From positions 28,260 to 92,259 of the forward strand of contig NZ_PYUI01000019.1 in assembly GCF_003097355.1 (NCBI RefSeq): a DNA stretch of 64,000 nt. Reading direction: 5' to 3'. Source of the stretch: Arthrobacter sp. H-02-3. Lineage in GTDB: Bacteria; Actinomycetota; Actinomycetes; Actinomycetales; Micrococcaceae. This document shows positions 7,760 to 15,566 of this stretch, piece by piece. The notes under the pieces were generated by a model. That model was not told the DNA's origin, searched no databases, and saw only the letters and a list, made by a program, of their open reading frames with translations. Made by a program: the position numbers and the translations under genes. Each line of letters begins with the position of its first letter. Position 1 is the first letter of the stretch.

Positions 7760-8759
7760 GGTACGAATCCTCGAGGTCGTAGTCGGTGAAGTTGCTGAAG
7801 AACCCGTCCGCGGCGTCGGGCCGGTTGGCAGGCGAGGCAAGGAGCCAGTCAATTTCTGCCGTCACCGTCTCGGCGTAGGTGCCCACAGGCTCGTAACCCA
7901 GTGCCGTGGAAGCCTGGGTGTCGAGGACCAGCGGCGGGGTGAAGTTCCAGGGGTGGGCACCCAGTTCGGGATGGTCCCCGGCCTCGAGGAGGATCTCTTC
8001 CCACTCGTGGCCGAGGTAGGCCGCGACGGTGCGGGCGATCTCCAGGCTGGTGGGCGCATCGGGATCTGCGCTGTTGAGGATCCGTTGTCCCGGGCGGGCG
8101 GCGACTGTTTCGATGAGGGCCGCGGTGTTGACGGCGGCACTCGTATGGTCGCCTCCCGCGCCAGCCGTGGCCAGGAATACTGCGGGGCGGCGGTCGAGGA
8201 TACGCTTCACGAACATCCACTCCCGCGGCACGGCTGCGCCTTCGCCATGAACCTTGGATGGGCGGATGACAGTGACGGGATGCCCGGTGTCGAGCAGCAC
8301 ATGTTCGGCGGCGACTTTGTTGGCGCCGTAGCCCTCGCGGGAATCGTAGCCGCCGTTCAGCGGCTTCATGGTGGGCCGGTCTTCCCGGATGGGATGCGGG
8401 AAGCACGGCGGGACGTCCGAGTTGACGTGGTTGCCGGCGTCGTCGGTGTACACGGCTTTGCTGGACAGCATGACCGCAGACCCGACCCCGGAAAGGTGCG
8501 GGAGGAGCAGGCGGGCTTCGGCAGCTGTGTAGCAGGCGGCATCAACTAGAAGATCCGCGCCGTTTCCCAGTGCCTGCGCCAGATCGTGTCCGCTGCGCCG
8601 GTCCGATGCGAGGAACCGGGCGCCCGCAGCACGAAGAGCGGACGGCATCTTTGACGCGTCCCGGCCCGTGATGCGGACCTGCCACCCGGCCTCCAGCAAG
8701 CGGTGCGCGATGGCCCGGCCAAGCACGCCGGTGCCCCCAAGAATGACTGCCTGTTTCAT
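7719..8759 (-). CDS. NAD(P)-dependent epimerase/dehydratase family protein
   Basis: 346-residue extended-SDR (Rossmann) protein. The N-terminus has the dinucleotide-binding GGTGVLG motif at residues 8-14 (MKQAVILGGTGVLGRAIAHR). It has the MLSSKAVYTDD segment in place of the usual S-S-x-x-VYG strand and a YGANK motif (Tyr-x-x-x-Lys) near residue 147, followed by VTVIRPSKVHGEG, the usual RPxxVxGPG position. The likely activity is on a nucleotide sugar or another isoprenoid or sugar ligand; the substrate is unknown. ATG at 8759 is preferred over GTG at 8768. The C-terminal tail (SYLTDRGRPTSACSC) runs into the decayed SnoaL-like frame on the opposite strand and may be a novel end created by a rearrangement. 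Confidence 0.82.
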   Translation of the reverse strand: MKQAVILGGTGVLGRAIAHRLLEAGWQVRITGRDASKMPSALRAAGARFLASDRRSGHDLAQALGNGADLLVDAACYTAAEARLLLPHLSGVGSAVMLSSKAVYTDDAGNHVNSDVPPCFPHPIREDRPTMKPLNGGYDSREGYGANKVAAEHVLLDTGHPVTVIRPSKVHGEGAAVPREWMFVKRILDRRPAVFLATAGAGGDHTSAAVNTAALIETVAARPGQRILNSADPDAPTSLEIARTVAAYLGHEWEEILLEAGDHPELGAHPWNFTPPLVLDTQASTALGYEPVGTYAETVTAEIDWLLASPANRPDAADGFFSNFTDYDLEDSYLTDRGRPTSACSC

Positions 8760-8894
8760 TCGCACCACACTAGTGGGCCACCAGGCGGCCGCAGCGCAGT
8801 GACTTCACCCGGATTCGCCGGCGTCTCCCCGGTACGCTGAAGCTATCTGCAGCACACTTCAGCCAGGGTTGTGAACGTTTGGAACGGGGATCCC

Positions 8895-11609
8895 ATGGCA
8901 TATCCGGTGATTGCCACGAAGCTCTACGTCCCCAGGCCGCGACGTGGACTGGTGGCACGCCCGCGGCTCAGTGAGCTTCTGCGCCGCGGAGCCGAGTCGT
9001 CACTGACGTTGGTGTCCGCCCCCGCAGGGTTCGGCAAGACGACTCTCCTTGCCGGGTGGTTGGCTGAGGTATCCGGCGAAGACCATTGCGTGGCGTGGCT
9101 CTCGCTCGATCAAGCCGACAGCGAGCCTGCGGTGTTCTGGACCTATGTGGTGACCGCGCTCCAAACGGCGGTGCCCGGCGTCGGCTCTACTGCGCTCGAA
9201 CTGACGGGGACGTCCCCGTTCCCCACCGAGCGTGTGCTCACTACGGTGCTGAACGAACTGGCCGCCGCCCCGGCCGCTGTCTGGCTGGTGCTGGACGACT
9301 ACCACTTGGTGGACGGCCACGATGTCGGCGAAGGTATGGCCTTCCTGCTGGAGCACCTTCCGCCCCACGTGCACGTCGTGATCAGCACGCGCGCCGACCC
9401 CTCGCTGCCGCTGTCCCGCTGGCGCGTGCGCGGCGAGCTGGTCGAGATCCGTGCCGCGGAGCTGCGCTTCACGCCGGAGGAGGCCGCCGCCTACCTCAAC
9501 GGGGCGGCGGGACTGGACCTGGCAGCCGGGGATGTCGCGGCTTTGGAGGAACGCACGGAGGGGTGGATTGCCGCGCTGCAGCTCGCCGCGCTCTCACTCC
9601 AGGGGCGCGACGACGTCGCCGGTTTCATCGCCCGGTTCGCCGGGAACGACCGGTATGTGGTCGATTACCTCGTCGAGGAGGTGCTGCAGCATCAACCTGA
9701 ACCGGTTCGCGGCTTCCTCTTGCAGTCCGCTGTGCTTGACCGGCTGACGGGGCCGCTCTGTGACGCCGTCACCGGCCGCGACGACGGAGGCCAGATGCTC
9801 ATGGTCCTGGAGCGGGCGAACCTCTTCCTTGTCCCGCTGGACGAGCGGCGGGAATGGTACCGGTACCACCACCTCTTTGCTGACGTGCTGCGCGCCCGCC
9901 TGCTCAGCGAACGGCCTGAGCAGGTTCCCCTGCTGCATCAGCGCGCCAGCCGGTGGTTCGAGGCCAACAATCTGCCAGCTGAGGCGATCAGGCACACAAT
10001 GGCCGCCGGGGACTTCGACCACGCAGCTCACCTCATGGAACTGGCTGTGCCGACGATCCGGCGCAACCGGCAGGACGCGATGCTGCTCGGCTGGCTGAGG
10101 GAACTGCCCGACGACGCCGTCCGGCGCAGCCCGGTGCTGAGCGTCTTCTCCGGCTTCATGCTCATGGTCTCCGGAGACCTCGATCAGGTCGGCCCGCGGC
10201 TTGACGACGCGGAACGCGCGCTGGCTGCGGTACCGGCCGGGGAGGTTCCCCCTTGGGCCGATACCGAGGCGCTCCAGTCGTTGCCATCGACCATCGCCGT
10301 CTACCGCGCCTCGCTCGCGCAAGCACGGGGCGATGTGGCCGGCACGGTCGAACATGCCCGGCGCGCACTGGATCTGGCCCGCCCGGGCGACCATCTCGGG
10401 CGGGGCGCTGCCGCCGGATTCCTAGGTCTCGCCGCGTGGGCAAAGGGCGACGTAGCGGCAGCACTGGAGACGTTCACGCAGGCCGTGGCCAGCCTCCACG
10501 CTGCCGGCAACCTGGTCGACGAGCTCAGCAGTACGGTGGTGCTTGCCGACATGTGGCTCGCGGCCGGCCGGCCGGGCAAGGCACGCCGGCTCTACCGGAG
10601 CGCGCTGCAGCGGGCCGAGGCGCACGGTGAGTCCGTAGCACGGGCCACCGCCGAGCTGCACGTCGGACTGGCCGAGATCGACTGCCAGGCCGGAGACCTG
10701 GGCAGCGCCAGGCGACACCTCGACACCGCCGCAGTATTCGCCGAGCGGGCGCCGGTGACCGAAAGCCGCTATCGGTGGTTCGTGGCGATGGCGCTGATCG
10801 CCCGGGCCGAAGGAGCCCCGGAGAAGGCGGTCAATCTCCTGGACGAGGCGGAGACGCTCTACCAGCGGGGGTTCTTCCCCGATGTGCGCCCTATCGCTGC
10901 GATGAGGGCCAGGGTCTGGATCGCCCAGGGCAAGATACCGGAGGCCGACGAGTGGGCACGCGAGCGCGGCGTGTCCGCCACGGACCAGGCCAGCTATCTG
11001 CGCGAGTCCGACCACCTCACCTTGGTACGTCTGCTCATCGCGCAGCACCGTACAGACCCCGGCGGCATCGCGATCGGCCCGGCAGCCCGCCTATTGGACC
11101 GGTTGCTGGAGGCCGCTGGGGCAAGTGGCCGCGCCGGAAGCGCCATGGAGATCCGCATGCTGCAGGCCTTGGCACAGGACGCGCAGGGGCATCGGACGCA
11201 GGCCCGCGAGGCTCTCGGCCGGGCATTGGCCGAGGCACCCGAGCCAGGCGACTACGTGCGGCTCTTCCTGGACGAGGGGACCCCGATGATGGAGCTGCTG
11301 CGCGACGCCACACGCCACGGCATCGGCGGAGACCACGCCCGCCGCTTGCTCAGCTTGGGTGCGTCCGTCCAGGCGCAGTCCCCCGGCCCGGGGGAGCGCC
11401 CGCCGCCGTCGTCCGTTGTCCCCTTGAGCAAGCGGGAGCTGCAGGTGCTCAGGCTCCTCGACAGTGAGCTGAGCGGGCCGCAGATCGCCGTCGAACTGTT
11501 CATCTCGCACAACACGCTGCGCACCCACACCAAGCACATCTTCACCAAGCTCGACGTCACGGACCGCAGGGGGGCCGTCCGCCGGGCACGCGAAAGAGGC
11601 CTGCTGTAG
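8895..11609 (+). CDS. MalT-type ATP-dependent LuxR family transcriptional regulator
   Basis: 904-residue STAND-class regulator. The N-terminus MAYPVIATKLYVPRPRRGLV is typical of the MalT/AcoK group. Walker A APAGFGKTT lies at about residues 42-50, Walker B-like VWLVLDDYHLV near 135, and the sensor region ISTRADPSLPLSRWR near 165. Residues 400-800 form an alanine/leucine-rich TPR-like superhelix that would bind the inducer. The last about 62 residues are a LuxR HTH (LSKRELQVLRLLDSELSGPQ, then NTLRTHTKHIFTKLDV). ATG at 8895 is chosen over GTG at 8871 because a GGGGA precedes it and conserved sequence begins there. It probably controls the two-gene unit at 11735-12726 through the inverted repeat at 11646-11668 (inference). 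Confidence 0.9.
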   Translation: MAYPVIATKLYVPRPRRGLVARPRLSELLRRGAESSLTLVSAPAGFGKTTLLAGWLAEVSGEDHCVAWLSLDQADSEPAVFWTYVVTALQTAVPGVGSTALELTGTSPFPTERVLTTVLNELAAAPAAVWLVLDDYHLVDGHDVGEGMAFLLEHLPPHVHVVISTRADPSLPLSRWRVRGELVEIRAAELRFTPEEAAAYLNGAAGLDLAAGDVAALEERTEGWIAALQLAALSLQGRDDVAGFIARFAGNDRYVVDYLVEEVLQHQPEPVRGFLLQSAVLDRLTGPLCDAVTGRDDGGQMLMVLERANLFLVPLDERREWYRYHHLFADVLRARLLSERPEQVPLLHQRASRWFEANNLPAEAIRHTMAAGDFDHAAHLMELAVPTIRRNRQDAMLLGWLRELPDDAVRRSPVLSVFSGFMLMVSGDLDQVGPRLDDAERALAAVPAGEVPPWADTEALQSLPSTIAVYRASLAQARGDVAGTVEHARRALDLARPGDHLGRGAAAGFLGLAAWAKGDVAAALETFTQAVASLHAAGNLVDELSSTVVLADMWLAAGRPGKARRLYRSALQRAEAHGESVARATAELHVGLAEIDCQAGDLGSARRHLDTAAVFAERAPVTESRYRWFVAMALIARAEGAPEKAVNLLDEAETLYQRGFFPDVRPIAAMRARVWIAQGKIPEADEWARERGVSATDQASYLRESDHLTLVRLLIAQHRTDPGGIAIGPAARLLDRLLEAAGASGRAGSAMEIRMLQALAQDAQGHRTQAREALGRALAEAPEPGDYVRLFLDEGTPMMELLRDATRHGIGGDHARRLLSLGASVQAQSPGPGERPPPSSVVPLSKRELQVLRLLDSELSGPQIAVELFISHNTLRTHTKHIFTKLDVTDRRGAVRRARERGLL

Positions 11610-11645
11610 CCGCGGCGCGCACATCTCACCCTGTCAGTCACATCG

Positions 11646-11668
11646 CGGGGTGACGCCCGGTCACCCCG
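11646..11668. promoter_or_regulatory. Perfect inverted repeat, candidate operator of the MalT-type regulator
   Basis: CGGGGTGAC (11646-11654) and GTCACCCCG (11660-11668) form a perfect 9-bp inverted repeat around a 5-nt centre. It lies between the regulator gene and the membrane-protein gene, 66 bp before the latter's ATG. No T-run follows, so an operator is favoured over a terminator. Confidence 0.5.
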
Positions 11669-11734
11669 TCCGTCCCTACATTTGAGTCATTCCGCGGCGC
11701 CCCGCCACGGAAACCCAGAACCAGGGAGCCGGAC

Positions 11735-12424
11735 ATGTCCATCACCACCACCAAACTCACCCGCTGGGCCGGCCTTTGCGCCGTCGCGGCGGGCCTGCTG
11801 TTCATCGGCGTCCAGATCAACCACCCGCACCTGGATGCCGCCTTCGTCACCACCACCGAATGGACTGTCCGCCAAAGCCTGAAGGTCCTCATGTCCGTCC
11901 TGTCGCTCGTCGGCATCACCGGCATGTACCTCCGCCAGGTGAAGCAGACCGGAGTGCTCGGCCTGATCGGGTACACGGTGTTCGGCGTTGGTTATCTCAT
12001 CATGATGAGCGTCGAAGTCATTGGTGTAGTGGTCCTTCCGGCCCTCGCCAACAGTGCACCCGGCTACGTCAACGACGTTCTCGCCGCAGCCACCGGCGGG
12101 CACCCGGCCGGCGACGTCGGCCTGATGCAGCCCCTCAGCGTGGTGTCTGGCCTCACCTACCTGGCCGGCGGACTCCTCTTCGGCATCGCACTCTTCCGCG
12201 CCAACGTCCTGGCCCGCTGGGCTGCGGCGGTCCTCGCCGGCGGCACCGTCGCAACCATCGTGATCCCACTGCTTCCGCAGATCAACGAAAGGCTGTTCGC
12301 CGTCCCCACTGGTGTCGCCCTGATCGGCCTCGGATATTCGCTGTGGCGCGATCAGCGCGCCGCAGCCGGCCGCGACCAGCTCAATTTCACCGGGGCGCCG
12401 CTCAACCCGGCTGACGTCAAGTGA
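11735..12424 (+). CDS. Six-helix membrane protein linked to MalT-type regulator
   Basis: 229-residue integral membrane protein with about six helices (residues 12-28, 50-68, 78-105, 138-158, 165-185, 192-212). No catalytic motif is recognised. A GGGAGC precedes the ATG. It directly follows the large MalT-type regulator and overlaps the next gene by 4 bp (GTGA), so it is translationally coupled to it. I recall similar regulator-membrane protein pairs in actinobacteria, but their function is not established. A role in sensing or resisting a membrane-active compound is only a guess. Confidence 0.8.
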   Translation: MSITTTKLTRWAGLCAVAAGLLFIGVQINHPHLDAAFVTTTEWTVRQSLKVLMSVLSLVGITGMYLRQVKQTGVLGLIGYTVFGVGYLIMMSVEVIGVVVLPALANSAPGYVNDVLAAATGGHPAGDVGLMQPLSVVSGLTYLAGGLLFGIALFRANVLARWAAAVLAGGTVATIVIPLLPQINERLFAVPTGVALIGLGYSLWRDQRAAAGRDQLNFTGAPLNPADVK

Positions 12425-12726
12425 GCACGCAGGGCGACGGCGGAGGCCGGGCCACCATGACCCGGCACCGAGAACGGCCGGAGCCCACGGGCTACCGGCT
12501 CCGGGTCAACGGACACCTCGACGAGCAGTGGTCCGCCTGGTTCGGCGACCTGGCCCTGACCCACGATAGCGACGGCACTACAAGCCTCAGCGGTTTCGTC
12601 GCCGACCAGGCGGCCCTGTTTGGGCTGCTCATGAAGGTCCGGGACCTCGGCATCATCCTGGTCTCCGTCGAGGCCATCGGTCCGGCTAGCTCACTGCCCC
12701 GCTCCGCCGCGAACTCCCAGCGCTAG
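12421..12726 (+). CDS. Small conserved protein coupled to the membrane protein
   Basis: 101-residue protein starting at a GTG that overlaps the preceding stop (GTGA), a coupling that supports both the frame and the start. The core YRLRVNGHLDEQWSAWFGDL, then LTHDSDGTTSLSGFVADQ, AALFGLLMKVRDLGIILVSV and EAI, looks like a compact alpha/beta fold with the pattern of a small ligand-binding or anti-anti-sigma-like domain. I cannot name the family with certainty. Its stop overlaps the stop region of the convergent DinB-like gene by 4 bp. It is likely expressed with the membrane protein under the upstream MalT-type regulator. Confidence 0.78.
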   Translation: MSTQGDGGGRATMTRHRERPEPTGYRLRVNGHLDEQWSAWFGDLALTHDSDGTTSLSGFVADQAALFGLLMKVRDLGIILVSVEAIGPASSLPRSAANSQR

Positions 12727-13223
12727 CTCCGGGCGGCGAGGATCTGCTCGCGCAGGATGTCCGCGTGACCGCAGTGCTGGGCCAGTTCCCGGAGCATGTG
12801 CAGGTAGACCCACCGCAGGGGCAGCGGACCCCGTCGGTTGCCCCGGACGAGGTCGTCAAGATCCAGCGGCGCGGCCGCCCGGCGGGAGTCCCCGCAGGCA
12901 CGGCTGTAGGCGGACTGCAGGCCCGCGATGGTGTCGCCCGGCTCGAGGATGAACGATTCGTCCGGGGTGGCCGGGATCCCGATCTCCGCCCGGGTCCGGC
13001 ACGTGATGGCCTCGTCAAACCAGACCCTCTCCACAAACGTGGCGTGCTTGACCAGCCCCAGGAGGGTGGTCCGCGAGGGGACCAGCGATGCCCGGGCCTC
13101 CTGTTCCGTGAGCCCGTCCAGGCAGTTGTGCAGTGCCGCCCGGTGCTCGTCGAGGAACGAATCGAACTGGGTGCGCAGGTCCGCGGTCAGGGTTGCCGGA
13201 TCCATGCTGGGAAAGGGGCTCAT
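12723..13223 (-). CDS. DinB/DUF664 family protein (mycothiol-dependent-enzyme fold)
   Basis: 166-residue four-helix protein of the DinB-like/DUF664 group, which includes mycothiol S-transferases and maleylpyruvate isomerase N-terminal domains. Three metal-ligand histidines are visible in characteristic places: LGLVKHATFVERVWF near residue 60, YLHMLRELAQHCGHAD near residue 145 (two histidines). Cofactor use of mycothiol is inferred from the family and from the neighbouring mycothiol genes. The start MSPFPSMDPAT could alternatively be the internal ATG six codons on. It follows the MBL/mscR pair in the same direction across a probable terminator at 13247-13275. Confidence 0.83.
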   Translation of the reverse strand: MSPFPSMDPATLTADLRTQFDSFLDEHRAALHNCLDGLTEQEARASLVPSRTTLLGLVKHATFVERVWFDEAITCRTRAEIGIPATPDESFILEPGDTIAGLQSAYSRACGDSRRAAAPLDLDDLVRGNRRGPLPLRWVYLHMLRELAQHCGHADILREQILAARS

Positions 13224-13246
13224 GGGCCCTCATCCTAGGGCGGGAC

Positions 13247-13275
13247 GGCCCGGTCCGGAAGTGGCGGACCGGGCC
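13247..13275 (-). terminator. Hairpin between MBL hydrolase and DinB-like gene
   Basis: GGCCCGGTCC and GGACCGGGCC form a perfect 10-bp stem with a 9-nt loop. It lies in the 76-bp gap after the MBL gene stop and is likely a terminator for the mscR operon. A TTT run follows only on the plus strand, so its direction is uncertain. Confidence 0.6.
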
Positions 13276-13299
13276 TTTCCAGGGGGCACCGGTGCGGGG

Positions 13300-13944
13300 T
13301 CAGTGCCCGCGGGCGATCCATTCCTCAAGGTGCGGCGCTTCGGCGCCGATCGTCGTCGGATCTCCGTGGCCGGTGCGCACCACCGTGTCCGCCGGGAGCG
13401 GCAGGAGCCGGTGGCGGATGGACTCGATGATGGTGGGGAAGTCGCTGAAGGACCGTCCGGTGGCCCCGGGGCCGCCCTGGAACAGCGTGTCGCCACTGAA
13501 CACGGTGTGTTCAGAAACAGCGCCCTCGCCCTCGAACAGGAAGCACACGGATCCGGGCGAATGGCCGGGCGTGTGCAGTGCCGTGAGCCTGGCCCCGGCG
13601 ACGTCGAAGGTGTCGCCGTCGGCAATCGCGTGGTCCGGCCCGGTGCCGGGGAACACCTGCTCCCACAGCATCCAGTCGTCCCGGTGCAGGTACACGGGCG
13701 CGTTCACGAGCGTCCGGACGTCGCCGACGGCGCGGATGTGGTCATCGTGGCCGTGCGTGAGCAGGATCGCGGCGACCTTCCGGCCCGCGACGGCCGCGGT
13801 CACGGCAGCGGGATCGTGAGCGGGGTCGATGATGACGCATTCGGTGTCATCGCCGACGATCCACACGTTGTTGTCAACGTCCCAGGTCCCGCCGTCGAGC
13901 GAGAATGTCCCGGAGGTGACCAGCCGGTCGATCCGGACGCTCAC
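13300..13944 (-). CDS. MBL-fold hydrolase, likely S-formylmycothiol-type thioester hydrolase
   Basis: 214-residue metallo-beta-lactamase-fold hydrolase of the glyoxalase II type. The metal-binding motif THGHDDH is near residue 63. Further ligands are the HTPGHSPGS histidine near 120, the GDTLF aspartate near 150 and the GHGDPTTIG histidine near 195. It overlaps the mscR stop by 4 bp and is therefore translationally coupled to it. In the family pathway, formaldehyde combines with mycothiol, MscR oxidises the adduct to S-formylmycothiol, and a hydrolase releases formate. The coupling makes this gene the best candidate for that last step, but a general hydroxyacyl-mycothiol role is possible. Confidence 0.85.
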   Translation of the reverse strand: MSVRIDRLVTSGTFSLDGGTWDVDNNVWIVGDDTECVIIDPAHDPAAVTAAVAGRKVAAILLTHGHDDHIRAVGDVRTLVNAPVYLHRDDWMLWEQVFPGTGPDHAIADGDTFDVAGARLTALHTPGHSPGSVCFLFEGEGAVSEHTVFSGDTLFQGGPGATGRSFSDFPTIIESIRHRLLPLPADTVVRTGHGDPTTIGAEAPHLEEWIARGH

Positions 13945-15026
13945 AGCTCCACCACCGAGCGCAGCACCGCGCCGGCGTGCATCTTCCCGAAGGCTTCTTC
14001 GATCTGGTCGATCGTGATCCGCTCGGTCACGAAGGCGTCCAGGTCCAGCTTGCCCTGCCGGTAGAGGCTGATGAGCATGGGGAAGTCGCGCGAGGGCAGG
14101 CAGTCGCCGTACCAGGAGGACTTGAGCGAGCCGCCGCGGCCGAACACGTCCAGCAGCGGGAGCTCCAGGGTCATGTCGGGGCTCGGGACGCCCACCAGCA
14201 CCACGGTGCCGGCGAGGTCACGGGCGTAGAAGGCCTGCTTGTACGTTTCCGGGCGGCCGACGGCGTCAATCACCACATCGGCGCCGAAACCGCCGGTCAG
14301 TTCGCGGATTGCTTCCACGGGGTCGACGGCGGAGGAGTCCACCGTGTGGGTGGCGCCGAGTTCCCGGGCGCGCTGAAGCTTCTTGGCGTCGATGTCGACG
14401 GCGATCACGGTGGTGGCGCCGGCGAGCGCCGCACCGGCGATGGCCGCCACGCCCACGCCGCCGCAGCCGATCACGGCGACCGAATCGCCGCGCTGGACGT
14501 TCCCGGTGTTGATCGCGGCGCCGATCCCTGCCATCACGCCGCAACCGAGCAGCCCGACGGCGGCGGGGTCGGCGTCGGGATCCACCTTGGTGCACTGGCC
14601 GGCCGCCACGAGGGTCTTCTCGGCGAAGGCGCCGATGCCCAGGGCCGTGCTTAGCTCCGTGCCGTCTTCCAGCGTCATCTTCTGGGTGGCGTTGTGGGTG
14701 TTGAAGCAGTACTGGGGCTCACCGCGGCGGCAGGCCCGGCACTCGCCGCACACGGCACGCCAGTTCAAGACCACGCGGTCACCGGGAGCGACCTCGGTGA
14801 CGTCCGGTCCGACGGCGCTGACAACGCCCGTGGCCTCGTGGCCGAGCAGGAAGGGGAAGTCGTCGTTGATCGCGCCCTGCTTGTAGTGCAGATCGGTGTG
14901 GCAGACGCCGCACGTGAGGATGTCCACGAGGGCCTCGCCGGGACCGGGGTCCGGCACCAGGATCGTCTCCAGGGTGACATCGGCATTCTTGGAACGGACT
15001 ACTGCGCCCTTGACTTTATGGACCAT
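13941..15026 (-). CDS. mscR: S-(hydroxymethyl)mycothiol dehydrogenase
   Basis: Zinc-dependent medium-chain alcohol dehydrogenase (361 residues) that oxidises the spontaneous formaldehyde-mycothiol adduct with NAD+. The catalytic zinc region is CGVCHTDLHY near residue 38 and GHEATG near 62. The structural zinc cluster is CGECRACRRGEPQYC near 90-105. The NAD site is GCGGVGVAAIAGAALAGA near 185. The overall sequence (for example CGVMAGIGAAINTGNVQRGD) matches the MscR/AdhC-type glutathione-independent group. The start at the ATG on 15024-15026 (MVHKVKGAV) follows GAGGAGC with 7-nt spacing; an upstream frame extension lacks support. Triple TACCCGCA repeats sit just upstream, and the coupled hydrolase follows. 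Confidence 0.93.
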   Translation of the reverse strand: MVHKVKGAVVRSKNADVTLETILVPDPGPGEALVDILTCGVCHTDLHYKQGAINDDFPFLLGHEATGVVSAVGPDVTEVAPGDRVVLNWRAVCGECRACRRGEPQYCFNTHNATQKMTLEDGTELSTALGIGAFAEKTLVAAGQCTKVDPDADPAAVGLLGCGVMAGIGAAINTGNVQRGDSVAVIGCGGVGVAAIAGAALAGATTVIAVDIDAKKLQRARELGATHTVDSSAVDPVEAIRELTGGFGADVVIDAVGRPETYKQAFYARDLAGTVVLVGVPSPDMTLELPLLDVFGRGGSLKSSWYGDCLPSRDFPMLISLYRQGKLDLDAFVTERITIDQIEEAFGKMHAGAVLRSVVEL

Positions 15027-15050
15027 GGCATAAGCTCCTCTGCTCGAATC

Positions 15051-15089
15051 GCGGGTTACCCGCACAACTTACCCGCAAATCTACCCGCA
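15051..15089. promoter_or_regulatory. Triple TACCCGCA direct repeat upstream of mscR
   Basis: TACCCGCA occurs at 15057-15064, 15070-15077 and 15082-15089 (spacing 13 and 12 nt), and the first copy is part of the near-perfect palindrome GCGGGT-T-ACCCGC at 15051-15063. The array is 25-63 bp upstream of the mscR start codon, where an operator or activator array would lie. Confidence 0.5.
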
Positions 15090-15110
15090 CAGCCTGCCGG
15101 GACAACGGGG

Positions 15111-15140
15111 GACGGCACGGCCCGTGGGGGCCGCGCCGTC
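15111..15140 (-). terminator. Hairpin after mycoredoxin gene
   Basis: GACGGC-A-CGGCCC and GGGCCG-C-GCCGTC pair into a 12-bp stem with one A/C mismatch around a GTGG loop. It lies 34 bp beyond the mycoredoxin stop and separates that gene from mscR. It has no long U-tract, as is usual in high-GC actinobacteria. Confidence 0.6.
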
Positions 15141-15173
15141 GTGATTTGGTGCTGCTTTTGGATAAAGGGAAGG

Positions 15174-15431
15174 CTAGGCGGCGAGCCGGCTCTTGACCTC
15201 GGCCGCGGAGGGGTTGGTCGCGGCGGTGCCGTCCGGGAACAGCACGGTGGGGACGGTGCGGTTGCCTCCGTTGAGCTGCTCCACGAGATCGGCAGTGCCT
15301 TCGACTTCCTCGATGTTGATCTCGGTGTACCCGATGCCCTGCGCGTCCAGCTGCTTCTTCAGCCGGGTGCAGTAGCCGCACCACGTGGTCGAAAACATGG
15401 TGATGGTGCCGGTTTCGGGGGTGAAATCCAC
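15174..15431 (-). CDS. Mycoredoxin (mycothiol-dependent glutaredoxin-like protein)
   Basis: 85-residue glutaredoxin-fold protein with a CGYC active site at residues 18-21 (TMFSTTWCGYCTRLKKQL) and the cis-proline segment NRTVPTVLFPDG near residue 60, matching mycoredoxin-1. It reduces mixed disulfides between proteins and mycothiol, with mycothiol and mycothione reductase as the electron source. The start is a GTG at 15429-15431 preceded by GAGGAG. A SigR/SigH-type promoter (15508-15534) fits with its expected induction by thiol-oxidative stress. It lies next to mscR, forming a mycothiol gene cluster. Confidence 0.93.
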   Translation of the reverse strand: MDFTPETGTITMFSTTWCGYCTRLKKQLDAQGIGYTEINIEEVEGTADLVEQLNGGNRTVPTVLFPDGTAATNPSAAEVKSRLAA

Positions 15432-15507
15432 GAAGTTCTCCTCAAGCTAGTGGTTGGGGCCGGCGTGGAGGGCCGGGCGCCCACGGAAGTCGTACGTCAC
15501 TTCCAAT

Positions 15508-15534
15508 AACCGTACCGCGCAGCACACTATTCCC
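15508..15534 (-). promoter_or_regulatory. SigR/SigH-type promoter for mycoredoxin
   Basis: On the minus strand GGGAAT (15534-15529) is followed after exactly 18 nt by GTT (15510-15508). This equals the published actinobacterial SigR/SigH consensus GGGAAT-N18-GTT. The start codon lies about 77 nt downstream of the -10 element. Confidence 0.75.
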
Positions 15535-15566
15535 GCACGACGGTCCGCGGTGGCATGCTGGAGGGC

